A stretch of DNA of 64,000 nt from Thermotoga caldifontis AZM44c09 (GCF_000828655.1 NZ_AP014509.1:124001-188000), one strand, 5' to 3'; counted from the stretch's first letter, positions 40,639 to 49,325 are shown. Numbers and translations: made by a program. The notes: a model not told the origin generated them from the letters alone.

Positions 40639-41222
40639 GTTTTCTGGTTTCCTCGAAGGAACTTTGCTCATGTGAGAACCGCTTCCATAATTTCGAGACT
40701 CACAACCGCGACTAGTATTTGAAAGTATCGTGTGTGGCGCATAACTCGAGAATTGCTGAGGTGTGTCTCTGGGTGGAATAAGCTTGAACTTGAAATTCAT
40801 GAGCAATTTCTTTAAGCGATTGCTTAGCGTCGTCTGGGTTTATGAATGATAACTTCCTGGTGAATAAACAGAAGCCATTCCAAGAAACAAGAAAAGTATG
40901 GTTTTTCGGACCATTCCTTGGAAACGTTACACAAGTTTTCTCCAATCCACTGCTCGACTCGAACACGGTGAACAGTTTTTTGTATTATATCACGAAATAA
41001 GCTGCTGCTGAGCAATTTGGTATCAGAAGGTGTTCAAGCAATCTGGTAAGCGTCACAACAAGGAGTCTTGAAAGTTTCAGAGAGAAAACCCACAGATAAC
41101 AGGAGTGAAAGAAATTTTGTATTTCCGGAAAGCAGTTATTCCTAACTCATAATAAAAATCAAGTATTCTGAAGTCATTGAGCGTGACTTCCTGTTGCCCT
41201 GCTTGACATAGCATCAAAAGTC
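40639..41222. other. AT-rich gap at the island's left border
   Basis: 584 bp without a convincing gene. There is a 52-codon frame on the plus strand (40843-41001) with aromatic-rich residues (VWFFGPFLGNVTQVF) and a TGATATAAT-like extended -10 on the minus strand near 40980-40990, but no Shine-Dalgarno supports either. Composition shifts visibly to A+T here. It probably holds decayed coding DNA; no transposase motif could be read. Confidence 0.4.
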
Positions 41223-42083
41223 TTACTTTATGCCAGACGTTAGATTCATACTTATGAATTGCCTTTGGAACAAGAGGAAAATAACAATTATCGGAACTGA
41301 CGATATTACAGTGGCGGCCATCAGCGGTCCCCAGTCGTTAACAAACCTTCCTTTAAAGATCTCAAGCCCAAGCTGAATGGTTCTCATCTTATCGGTTCTT
41401 GTTATAACAAGTGGCCAGAGAAAGTCATTCCAGGTTTCAGTGAAGGTGAATATGGCAAGGGCACTCAGACCAGGCTTGCTCAATGGTAAGAATACTTTGA
41501 AAAAAATGACAGATTCACGAGCTCCATCAATACGCGCAACTTCTAAAAGTTCCTTCGGAAACTGACTGTAAAATTGTCGCATCATGAATACTCCGAACGC
41601 TGTCATAATATGAGGTATAGCAAGACCAATATGAGTATTCAGTAGGCCAGTCCCGCCTCTACCAAAGATATCATTTCCTCCACATAATGGCAAATTCTTT
41701 ACAAGTAGAAAAGTTGGTATAAGCGTGATCTGCACAGGTATGATCATTGTAGCAAGTATGAGAATAAAAAATAGCTTCTTGTAGGGAAATTCCAAACATG
41801 CGAAAGCATAACCCGCAAGAGAGCAAAAGAAAACATTTATCAACATTGATAATACCGCTACTATTACACTATTGAGAAAATACCTGCCAAACTTGAAAGT
41901 CGATATCGAATGCACGTAATGCTCAAAAGTAATACTGCTCGGTAAAATTTTCGGTGGCCACGAAAACAGTTCACTGTTGGGCTTGAAGGAAGAAAGTAAC
42001 ATCCAAAAGAAGGGGAACCCCATCAAGATTGTAGTAACAGTCACGATAGTGATGAGAACCAATGAGCTTAATTTTCGCTTCAC
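41223..42083 (-). CDS. Island sugar ABC transporter permease, MalG-like
   Basis: A 286-residue permease with six membrane segments and the EAA loop KELLEVARIDGARESVIFFKVFLP near residues 190-210 (conserved Glu-x-Ala and Asp-Gly-Ala). FTFTETWNDFLWPLVI before the last helices is typical of CUT1 MalG subunits. It overlaps the partner gene by four bases. Codon choice is more A+T-rich than in the 12-22 kb transporter operon, suggesting a separate origin. It is the last gene of the operon; no ATPase follows. Confidence 0.93.
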   Translation of the reverse strand: MKRKLSSLVLITIVTVTTILMGFPFFWMLLSSFKPNSELFSWPPKILPSSITFEHYVHSISTFKFGRYFLNSVIVAVLSMLINVFFCSLAGYAFACLEFPYKKLFFILILATMIIPVQITLIPTFLLVKNLPLCGGNDIFGRGGTGLLNTHIGLAIPHIMTAFGVFMMRQFYSQFPKELLEVARIDGARESVIFFKVFLPLSKPGLSALAIFTFTETWNDFLWPLVITRTDKMRTIQLGLEIFKGRFVNDWGPLMAATVISSVPIIVIFLLFQRQFISMNLTSGIK

Positions 42084-42970
42084 ATCGCTATCTCCTTTCG
42101 ACGAGACACGGCTAGGATCGAGACAAGCATGATAATGGTCCCGACGACAAATGACATAGCCGAGGCATACCCCATGTCCATATAGTCAAAAGCTGTTTTG
42201 TATATCAGTAGACCAACCACTGTTGTCGAATTTATGGGACCTCCCTGTGTCATAACGTACACTTCGGTAAAGGTTTGAAGGGTACTTGCAAGACCCACAA
42301 GTAACACGTACATGTGTACTGGTCTCAATAGCGGTAATGTTATCCGTGCAAACTTTTGTAGCGAATTTGCCCCATCAATGGAGGCAGCTTCGTAAACTTC
42401 TTTAGGTATAGACTGCAAACCCGCCAAGTACACGATCATATTCCAGCCAACACCCCGCCATACTCTCATCACGACAATCGAATGTAGTGCAGTTGACATA
42501 TTTCCAAGGAAATTCACTGGTCCTATTCCAAACAAATTTAAGACAAAGTTGAGTATACCAACATTTGGGTCGTAAATCCATGTCCAGATGACACTCGCAG
42601 CAACCATTGGAGTTATAACCGGAAGATAGCAGATAGATCTTACCAGGCTGATACCAACCATTTTCCTATTGATTAGTAACGCTAGTAAAAGCGAAAGCAA
42701 CATGTTTGTTGGTAAGACTTCCGCAGAGAACTGCAAAGTTCTGAGCGTAGAAAGCCAGAATTCTTTGTCCGCAAACAAGCGTTGAAAGTTTTCTATACCA
42801 ACAAACTTCGGTGTTCCAAGGCCTGAGAACTTTGTGAAGCTCAAATACAAGGAATAAATGATCGGGTAAATTCTAAAAACAATGTTGTAAATAACAACCG
42901 GAAAAATAAAAATTAGAGCTGTTCTTGCAATTTTTCTGTACATTCTGCTTGTGGAGGTAGCCGTTTTCAA
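42080..42970 (-). CDS. Island sugar ABC transporter permease, MalF-like
   Basis: A 296-residue permease with six membrane segments; FLYPIIYSLYLSFTKFSGLG-like N-terminal sequence (here FRIYPIIYSLYLSF) and the EAA loop EVYEAASIDGANSLQKFARI near residue 205. It forms the channel with the MalG-like subunit encoded next. A terminator-like hairpin stands between it and the upstream binding-protein gene. Confidence 0.93.
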   Translation of the reverse strand: MKTATSTSRMYRKIARTALIFIFPVVIYNIVFRIYPIIYSLYLSFTKFSGLGTPKFVGIENFQRLFADKEFWLSTLRTLQFSAEVLPTNMLLSLLLALLINRKMVGISLVRSICYLPVITPMVAASVIWTWIYDPNVGILNFVLNLFGIGPVNFLGNMSTALHSIVVMRVWRGVGWNMIVYLAGLQSIPKEVYEAASIDGANSLQKFARITLPLLRPVHMYVLLVGLASTLQTFTEVYVMTQGGPINSTTVVGLLIYKTAFDYMDMGYASAMSFVVGTIIMLVSILAVSRRKEIAM

Positions 42971-42989
42971 CGGATAACGTCCTCCCAGA

Positions 42990-43020
42990 GAAAAAGGCAG
43001 ATGCCGCGAAGCATCTGCCT
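42990..43020 (-). terminator. Hairpin with T-run between binding-protein and permease genes
   Basis: AGGCAGATGC and GCATCTGCCT form a perfect 10-bp stem (42995-43004 and 43011-43020), followed on the minus strand by TTTTTC. It begins nine bases after the binding-protein stop and should reduce permease expression relative to the binding protein. Confidence 0.75.
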
Positions 43021-43028
43021 CAAAATTG

Positions 43029-44255
43029 TTACTTTAATTTTCTAATTTCTTCCACGGCTTTGTCTAATGCTTCTTTGGGTGTCACGATGCCTCTCACAGC
43101 CATTTCTATGTACCGGCTAAGTATGTCCCTTGCCCTCGTCCAAAATGGCACGTTGGGATTCCAGAAAGCATATTTCATTCCTTCAATGAACAGGGATATA
43201 ACGGGATCGGAGCCAAATCTTGGGTCATTAACAGCTGATTTTCTTGAGGGAATGCCACCTAAAACGTAGCTAATTTCAGTTATGGAAGACTTCGAGGTTA
43301 AGTAAGAAAGAACCTTGATGGTTGCTTCTCGATTCTTTGTGAATCTGGATACCATAAATCCGCCAAATGAATAGAACGTCGCTTTTTTGATTCTCGCAGG
43401 GGGAAAACTTAGCTTGATCTTTTCATAAACGTCTGGTGCATATTTCTTCGCCGCTGCCATAGTCTCGGCGGTGACGAATGCCATAGCAGCCGTGCCAACA
43501 ACAATTGGATCAAGATTTGCAACTTTTGGAAGGCCAGCCTCTGGATATACCTTATATTTGCGCACAAGTTCAGTGAAGTATTCTAGAGCTTCAACACCCT
43601 GTGGAGAATTAAAAACTGGTTCAAACTCCTCGTTGAAGAATTCTCCACCATTTGATATTAAAAAGATGCCCCAGACTTGTTGGCTGGGTACCTCCAAATC
43701 TATACCGGCAACCCTTATTCTGCTGCCTTCCCATTCAGTCAATTTGATCGCGTATTCTCTAAGCTGTTCCCAAGTTGACGGCGGTTTAGACGGATCGAGC
43801 CCCGCTCTTTCGAACAGATCACTCCTGTAAGCTAAGAGTCTTCCCGAACCATACACAGGCACAAAGTAGAGATGACCCTTGTAGCGGCCTGCTTCTATTA
43901 CTTCACCAAAGTCTCCGATGTCTTCAAGTGCCTCAACGTAGTCATCTAAGGGCATCAAAACACCATTTTCTACAAATCCGGCTACTGCTGCCTGACCATG
44001 CATGAATATATCAGGTCCTATACCTCCTGCAAAAGATGTTGCCAACTTGACTGAAAGCTCTCCCCATGGAACAAACTCCACCTCAACGTCAATATCAGGA
44101 TTCCGTTTTTCAAACTCTTTGACTAGTTTGTCGACACAATCGGTCAATGCTTTATCCGTACCTGCAAACCAAACTAAAACCGTGCTCTTAGAGAAAATAC
44201 TTACAGCCATGAGAGTCATAACCAATACTACAAGAAATTTTCGCCACACGTACAT
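43029..44255 (-). CDS. Island sugar-binding protein (extracellular family 1)
   Basis: A 408-residue secreted binding protein. ATG 44255 follows GGGGAGGTGAAAG and gives a clean signal peptide (YVWRKFLVVLVMTLMAVSIF). The mature part has VLVWFAGTDKALTDCVDKLV, FVPWGELSVKLATSFAGGIG, and GSGRLLAYRSDLFERAGLDP, typical of sugar-binding proteins of CUT1 systems. The ligand is unknown. A 39-bp imperfect direct repeat covers its translation start and the end of the upstream gene. Confidence 0.93.
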   Translation of the reverse strand: MYVWRKFLVVLVMTLMAVSIFSKSTVLVWFAGTDKALTDCVDKLVKEFEKRNPDIDVEVEFVPWGELSVKLATSFAGGIGPDIFMHGQAAVAGFVENGVLMPLDDYVEALEDIGDFGEVIEAGRYKGHLYFVPVYGSGRLLAYRSDLFERAGLDPSKPPSTWEQLREYAIKLTEWEGSRIRVAGIDLEVPSQQVWGIFLISNGGEFFNEEFEPVFNSPQGVEALEYFTELVRKYKVYPEAGLPKVANLDPIVVGTAAMAFVTAETMAAAKKYAPDVYEKIKLSFPPARIKKATFYSFGGFMVSRFTKNREATIKVLSYLTSKSSITEISYVLGGIPSRKSAVNDPRFGSDPVISLFIEGMKYAFWNPNVPFWTRARDILSRYIEMAVRGIVTPKEALDKAVEEIRKLK

Positions 44256-44360
44256 ACTTTCACCTCCCCACAGGCCTAAAGCTGTCCGCACACTTTAATA
44301 ACGCTTGATGGTGCTTCTCATTACATTCTTTCACCTCCTCATGGGTTTAAAAGCTGTCCA
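44251..44360. repeat. Imperfect 39-bp direct repeat duplicating a Shine-Dalgarno and start codon
   Basis: Copies at 44251-44289 and 44322-44360 (71 bp apart) share, on the minus strand, GGACAGCTTT, then GGAGGTGAAAG and ATGTA. The downstream copy carries the real start of the binding-protein gene. The upstream copy covers the end of the TIM-barrel gene, and its Shine-Dalgarno is followed by ATG TAA, a start codon joined directly to a stop. Confidence 0.7.
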
Positions 44361-45042
44361 TGTGCCGCCGAAACGCCTGAACAGCTCGAACAAACTCCTT
44401 CAAAGAATTACCTGTAACGATCGAACCTATGATTAGACCTTTAATCCCACAGGCCAGCACAGATGTGACTTCATCCGGGTGTATTTTCTTTTCACTTGGC
44501 ACAAAGCATGGAATAGGACTATTCTTAGCAGCATAGGAGTAACGTGTCAGATCCCATAACGTGAGCCGTTCGCCGTAATGTTCTTTGGGCACTATGGAAA
44601 GCTCAAGAGCGTTAGCACCAAAGTTTTGAACAGCCTGAACATAAAGAGCCTGAGAGAAATCGCTCAAAGCAACCATTTTTGCTAGTCTTGTGTTCAACAC
44701 ATAGGTTGGAGCATCATTAATAAAAAAATCGATAAAGGAAATCCCCATCTCTTGCATCTCCAATAAATGCTCCTCGGCTGCAAAACCATTTTCATCACCG
44801 GGGACAATACCAACACATATACCTAACTCGCATATTCTTTCAATGTTTCTTCTGGCAGCAGGCCAACCTGGAAATGCCCTTCCTGTACCTTTGTGAGTTA
44901 CATTCACATGTAGCTTAACAGCATCTGCACCAGCTTCAATAGCTGCTCGAGCAAACTCCAGATTGTTGTCCGGTAAGCTCACTATTAGAATATGTCTCTT
45001 GCTGTTGAGTAACAATCTAAAATCACTGATCACTGCTGACAC
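44347..45042 (-). CDS. TIM-barrel protein with a phosphate-binding C-terminus, function unknown
   Basis: A 231-residue protein with alternating strands and helices of a (beta/alpha)8 barrel. HILIVSLPDNN opens strand 1, EAGADAVKLHVNVTHKGTG strand 2, and the C-terminal PCFVPSEKKIHPDEV and IKGLIIGSIVTG resemble strands 7 and 8 of phosphate-binding barrels such as NanE or HisA. I cannot name the family. It starts at GTG 45042, overlapping the LacI gene, behind GGGGAGGC. Its place between regulator and binding protein suggests a catabolic isomerase, epimerase or lyase for the imported compound. Confidence 0.7.
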   Translation of the reverse strand: MSAVISDFRLLLNSKRHILIVSLPDNNLEFARAAIEAGADAVKLHVNVTHKGTGRAFPGWPAARRNIERICELGICVGIVPGDENGFAAEEHLLEMQEMGISFIDFFINDAPTYVLNTRLAKMVALSDFSQALYVQAVQNFGANALELSIVPKEHYGERLTLWDLTRYSYAAKNSPIPCFVPSEKKIHPDEVTSVLACGIKGLIIGSIVTGNSLKEFVRAVQAFRRHMDSF

Positions 45043-46049
45043 AGTGTGCCTCCCCTCAAAATAGTTGGTTCCACAAAAACGGTACCCCCACTTTCTTGGC
45101 TGCCCGCAATCAGTTCCGAAAGCATAGTAAAAGCGATTTTACCGATCAGATAAGGATTTAACTTTACACTTGTCAAAGGAGGCGTGGTGTAATGACACAT
45201 TCGAAGTCCTCCAAATCCTATTACTCCTACTTGTTGCGGAACAGCTATTCTCATTGTTTTCAATGCATCAAGCGCTCCTTTAGCTAACCAATCGGTGGTA
45301 GCAAAAATCGCTGTGCCTGCGTTTGTTCTAAAATACTCCTTCTGAGCAAGTACTGCCTGTCTGCCACTTTTTTCATCAAAATCGTTGCATTCAATTACCC
45401 GAACCTTGTCTATTGAAAGATTATTTCGTCTGAAAGCGCTCATTGCCCCTTCAACTCGATCGGCAAAAGTGCATATTTTGAGAGGGCCCGATAGTATCAC
45501 AACATTCCTATAACCGTGGTGGATGATTTCCAATCCAGCGAGATAACCACCTCTGACATTATCATTATTAACTGACGGCAGGTGCTCCAGATCCTGGTAT
45601 TTACCGACCATCACTGTAGGAAGATTAGTACTCTGCAGGAATCTTTTGACGAAGGATGGCATCGGTATACCACCAATGATAATTCCATCGATGATTTCTG
45701 TTGGAACGTTGAAACTAGCAGGATTCTCGGGTTGAACTATGTTAACTAGACATGGTACTCCACTGTTTGTTGACATGTCAGTAATTCCTTTTTGGACTGA
45801 ATTGAAGAATTCATCTGACTCGATTGATCCTTTGTGGGGGTTGATTATAACAAGAGCTATTGTTCTTAGATACTTGCGTTCGTTCAAGGTATATCCGAGC
45901 TTTTTTGCCATAAGTATTACAGTGTTCCTGGTATGTTCGCTGATTCTTGGATTATTACTTAAAGCTCTCGAGACAGTAGACACTGAAACTCCAACTGAAG
46001 ATGCAATGTCTCTCAGCGTTACGGAAGTTACCCTGCGTGTTCGCAACAA
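45030..46049 (-). CDS. LacI-family transcriptional regulator
   Basis: A 339-residue repressor: N-terminal LacI helix-turn-helix (VTLRDIASSVGVSVSTVSRALSNNPRISEHT-type, near residues 10-35), hinge helix (GYTLNE), and a periplasmic-binding-protein-like effector domain with IDGIIIGG, NDNVRGGYLAGLEIIHHGY and ATTDWLAKGALDAL. I start at TTG 46049, five bases after GGGGAGG; the frame runs further upstream without support. It probably controls the island operon through the CTTGTGCAAATT sites at 46115 and 49016. Confidence 0.9.
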   Translation of the reverse strand: MLRTRRVTSVTLRDIASSVGVSVSTVSRALSNNPRISEHTRNTVILMAKKLGYTLNERKYLRTIALVIINPHKGSIESDEFFNSVQKGITDMSTNSGVPCLVNIVQPENPASFNVPTEIIDGIIIGGIPMPSFVKRFLQSTNLPTVMVGKYQDLEHLPSVNNDNVRGGYLAGLEIIHHGYRNVVILSGPLKICTFADRVEGAMSAFRRNNLSIDKVRVIECNDFDEKSGRQAVLAQKEYFRTNAGTAIFATTDWLAKGALDALKTMRIAVPQQVGVIGFGGLRMCHYTTPPLTSVKLNPYLIGKIAFTMLSELIAGSQESGGTVFVEPTILRGGTLCQQ

Positions 46050-46068
46050 GTGAACCTCCCCAACTTGC

Positions 46069-46097
46069 ATTTTAACTTGCTGGTTACAGACGGTCAA
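46069..46097 (-). promoter_or_regulatory. Promoter of the LacI-family gene
   Basis: On the minus strand TTGACC (46097-46092), 17 bases and TAAAAT (46074-46069). It lies between the DUF4127 gene and the regulator, so the regulator and everything downstream can be read independently of the FAD/DUF4127 pair. Confidence 0.65.
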
Positions 46098-46114
46098 GGA
46101 AAGCGAAGTGTACA

Positions 46115-46132
46115 CTTGTGCAAATTGTGCAA
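46115..46132. promoter_or_regulatory. Candidate LacI-family operator, copy 1
   Basis: CTTGTGCAAATTGTGCAA, 18 bases upstream of the -35 of the regulator's promoter. It shares CTTGTGCAAATT with the site at 49016-49033, upstream of the other transcription unit of the island. Confidence 0.5.
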
Positions 46133-46159
46133 CACATGGGAATCTCGATAATCGACATA

Positions 46160-47578
46160 TCAGAGTTCCTCAGTCTCAATTTGAACACTAACTTTACACT
46201 CAAAGGTTCTATTCCATGGTAGTGCGAAATAGTTGAGAGAAGCGGATTTCAACAACCAGGTCTTATTGTTAGCTCGAAAAATCCTGCCAGCAAAATTATT
46301 CAGAAGGTTATTCGATTCTATAGTAAACTCAGAAGTGAAAACCCTCATGATATCCGAATTGGGACCAATATTATACTTGTCTTTACCATAGGAATTTAGC
46401 ATATCTTCGAGCTTACGTCTGTATACCGATTGATAAAGGTAATCATCTACGAATCTTTCAAGCATGAATTTCAATAGTCGTAGTTCATCCTTAGTAGACT
46501 TCCACGCTGCTTCTGCCAACAGAGTCCCCAGGCGATTGGATGCGGTATTCCAAGCAGAAAAACCTTTCAGAAAAATCGCCGGGCTGTTTCTAATCATGCT
46601 GAGAAGTTCGTGCACAAGATGTTCGTCAGCGCCGTTGGGGTGGAAGAGATCGAGCAGATATATTTCTTTACCTTCCTCGACCAATTTTTCAAGTGTATGT
46701 AAACCCTTTTCCAAGTTAGAGCCAATTATCAATATCGCTGTATTCGAGTCAGGGCGGACAGAAAAGCCAGTAAGAGAGACATGAGACAGTAGATTCTTCA
46801 CAAATGGTTGATGTTCAAACTCCATAATTCGCATCACTGTTTCACCTGAATCAAAATGAAGTTCCACGTCCCTTTGATTAAAGACTCTTACGAGCAGCTC
46901 TTGCATTACTTCATCTGCCCCATTGTGTATGTAAACTTTACCTTGAAGACCTAAATGAATCACCTTTGCCTTCAAGACGTCTACCTCCGGCTCATGAGGT
47001 CCGTGCGGAAAAGTATCTTCAACAGCCAGGACGAGGGTATCCACTACGCCGGTTGCTACGAAGTCTACGCATAGTTTGTTAATTTCGTGATTTCTACTTC
47101 GAAGTTGTCGGTAGTATTTCAAATACTCATCGTCAAAGTCGCTCATTTGGACTTGGCAGTTCTCGGTGGCGGACTTCAAGTATTCTGTGAGCGCCTTCCA
47201 CTTGTTCTCTGTTTCTGCTGAATTCACTGTAATTGAAGCTCTACGCACAATAGAAGAAGCAAAGATTAACGCCTGCGGATTTTCTTTTCTCAAGGCTTTC
47301 AATGTTTCCAACCTTCTTATTGCTTGGTCTAGGGAAGTATCAGCTTCTCTGGACGCAACCAGGCCTCCGTAGCACAACATTTCTGTAGAAATCAAAAACG
47401 CTTCGGCTTCTTGATTCAAAAGCCAATCATGCAACCAATCCACATCTCCTGGTATCTTATAGTAGCCAAGTTTTCCAGCTGGTGGCAGGAGAATGTCTAC
47501 GTCATACATGGTTGCAAAATCGATGAGAAAATCGTAGTTTGGGGGTCGGTTGTCCATGGGAAGAACTGCAATTTTCAT
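46160..47578 (-). CDS. DUF4127-family protein
   Basis: A 472-residue protein opening with IAVLPMDNRPPNYDFLID, matching the PLDxRP N-terminal signature of DUF4127. Further in are LPPAGKLGYYKIPGDV, STEMLCYGGLVASR, LVLAVEDTFPHGPHEPEVD, YIHNGADEVMQELLVR and FSAWNTASNRLGTLLAEA, the last resembling the family's conserved W-N-T-x-x-N-x-x-G motif. No function is established as far as I know; in many genomes it sits beside sugar transporters. Its ATG overlaps the stop of the FAD oxidoreductase gene. Confidence 0.85.
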   Translation of the reverse strand: MKIAVLPMDNRPPNYDFLIDFATMYDVDILLPPAGKLGYYKIPGDVDWLHDWLLNQEAEAFLISTEMLCYGGLVASREADTSLDQAIRRLETLKALRKENPQALIFASSIVRRASITVNSAETENKWKALTEYLKSATENCQVQMSDFDDEYLKYYRQLRSRNHEINKLCVDFVATGVVDTLVLAVEDTFPHGPHEPEVDVLKAKVIHLGLQGKVYIHNGADEVMQELLVRVFNQRDVELHFDSGETVMRIMEFEHQPFVKNLLSHVSLTGFSVRPDSNTAILIIGSNLEKGLHTLEKLVEEGKEIYLLDLFHPNGADEHLVHELLSMIRNSPAIFLKGFSAWNTASNRLGTLLAEAAWKSTKDELRLLKFMLERFVDDYLYQSVYRRKLEDMLNSYGKDKYNIGPNSDIMRVFTSEFTIESNNLLNNFAGRIFRANNKTWLLKSASLNYFALPWNRTFECKVSVQIETEEL

Positions 47579-48924
47579 AACACTCCCCCCATTTCAATTA
47601 TCCTCTTGCGGAGGCGTAAATAATCAACTTTTCTGATATCACCATCCACCTTAGTAGCTAGTGCAGCACAAATACCCGCAGCCATCCCAATGGCTCCGGC
47701 TACAGCGCTGACACGGGTTGCCGCATAAGCTAGATGACTTGCGCTAGCGTTCCTACCTGCCAATACAACATTTTTCAGTTGTTTTGGTAAGAGTGTCTCC
47801 AATGGAATTTCGTACTCACCGGGATATGGTATTTTTATGATTTTAAGTCCACCACATGTACTTTGATGAACATCTATCGGATATGCACCAATTGCTATTG
47901 GTTTCTCGAACTTCTTAGCTGATGTGATATCTTCAAGGCGCAGAGTATAGTCAGCAGCAACGTGATTGGTCTCCCTGACTCCTATACTTCCTGTTTGAAC
48001 TAGCTCAGCATTTCTGAATCCTGGCACTTCTCTCCTCAGGAACTCCATAAAACGCCAAATCTCCGACAGAGCAAGTGCTTGTGCTCTAGTTAGCTCTTCT
48101 GGGTTTGATGCATAACCAGGATAACGGTTTGTGTTTATGAGGAACTCATCTTCCTGAAATGGTACCTGGAAAAAGAGTATTCTGTCTCTCTTGAAAGAAA
48201 GGTTGTATTTGTGAAACAATTTCGCCCTTGTGTAAAATCCAGAAACAGCAAGATATGAGAAATCAATTTTCGACGGTTCATCACGCAATTGAAAATCTTC
48301 TGGATGTTCTTTTATGTATGCTATTATTTCCTGCTTATCAACTCCAGATACCCTTAAAATCAAACTCATAGGCTGGCATTCCTTCGTTAATTCGTCACCT
48401 ACCCAGTACGCAGCACCCGATTTTATTGAGAGGGAACCGTCGCCTGTTGCGTCAACAAATACTTTTCCTTCAAAGCTATATTGTTTTACTCCGTAAGGGA
48501 CAGTTACACTGCGAACAAACCCATCCTCAACAACAACATTAGCAACCGGTGCCCCCAGAAAATAGGTGACACCAGATTCATTCACGATATCAAACAGTAC
48601 TGCTTTTAGTTTTTCATGAACAAAGGGTGTTATGGTTTCGACAAAACCTGTTGGATCTTTAACGTGCCCACAAGAACCCCGAATAGTGATCAGCCTATCC
48701 ACGATCTCCTGGAGAATACCCTTAGAAACTTGTCTTTGCGGTGAGTGAAAAGTCATCATTGGTCCGACCAAAGAATCAGTTAATACCCCGCCAAGATTCA
48801 TACTCTTTTCAATAAGCAAAACAGTTGCTCCTTGACGTGCTGCAGCCACGGCAGCACACACGCCAGAAATACCACCACCGATCACAACTACATCAAAGGC
48901 AGTTAATCTAACTTCACCAGACAA
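47575..48924 (-). CDS. FAD-dependent oxidoreductase (FAD_oxidored type)
   Basis: A 449-residue flavoprotein with the dinucleotide-binding motif FDVVVIGGGISGVCAAVAAA near residue 10, then GATVLLIEKSMNLGGVLTDS, the second FAD motif KVFVDATGDGSLSIKSGA and a C-terminal NVVLAGRNASASHLAYAATR. The DATGDG and GGVxT segments match the PF12831 group, often found with sugar-uptake genes. I start at TTG 48924, with GGAGGTG seven bases upstream; an in-frame ATG five codons earlier overlaps that site. Substrate unknown; oxidation of an imported sugar or polyol is plausible. Confidence 0.88.
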   Translation of the reverse strand: MSGEVRLTAFDVVVIGGGISGVCAAVAAARQGATVLLIEKSMNLGGVLTDSLVGPMMTFHSPQRQVSKGILQEIVDRLITIRGSCGHVKDPTGFVETITPFVHEKLKAVLFDIVNESGVTYFLGAPVANVVVEDGFVRSVTVPYGVKQYSFEGKVFVDATGDGSLSIKSGAAYWVGDELTKECQPMSLILRVSGVDKQEIIAYIKEHPEDFQLRDEPSKIDFSYLAVSGFYTRAKLFHKYNLSFKRDRILFFQVPFQEDEFLINTNRYPGYASNPEELTRAQALALSEIWRFMEFLRREVPGFRNAELVQTGSIGVRETNHVAADYTLRLEDITSAKKFEKPIAIGAYPIDVHQSTCGGLKIIKIPYPGEYEIPLETLLPKQLKNVVLAGRNASASHLAYAATRVSAVAGAIGMAAGICAALATKVDGDIRKVDYLRLRKRIIEMGGVL

Positions 48925-48969
48925 TACATTCACCTCCATGAGGAGAAATCTTCCAAGTGGCCGTTGATA

Positions 48970-48975
48970 ATTATA
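48970..48975 (-). promoter_or_regulatory. -10 element for the FAD oxidoreductase/DUF4127 unit
   Basis: TATAAT on the minus strand, about 45 bases upstream of the start codon. No clear -35 at normal spacing. The candidate operator at 49016-49033 lies 40 bases further upstream. Confidence 0.4.
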
Positions 48976-49015
48976 TTGTGACAGTTTTCACCATTGCTGC
49001 ATTACGACTCATCAG

Positions 49016-49033
49016 CTTGTGCAAATTTGCAAG
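49016..49033. promoter_or_regulatory. Candidate LacI-family operator, copy 2
   Basis: CTTGTGCAAATTTGCAAG, a near-palindrome. It shares its first 12 bases with the site at 46115-46132, upstream of the promoter driving the FAD oxidoreductase and DUF4127 genes. The rest of the gap 49034-49325 shows no gene. Confidence 0.5.
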
Positions 49034-49325
49034 AGGCTTAGTAAGTACCAACGTGTAGATATCAATGAGTGGTAATCATTTTTGGTCTGAATCTGGTTAC
49101 CCGTGAGAAATACTGTGGTTGATTGCACGAGCCGAACTGCCTCAGTAAACAAGGAAAAGAGTGACAGAACTGGGAATCTGATTAAACTGAAACTATGCCC
49201 CATCATTATTGTGAAAAAACAGAAGTTATCTTGGGCCTACAACAATATGTTCATCCTCGTTTACTTCAAAAATTAAGGAGGTGATCCCACTTTAGTTATC
49301 AGAAAAAAGTTTCAAAAAGAAGGTC

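Noticed and set aside
49274-49288. Fragment of a 16S rRNA gene on the minus strand
   Set aside because: The match to the 16S tail stops after about 14 bases; flanking sequence shows no rRNA similarity that I can recognise.
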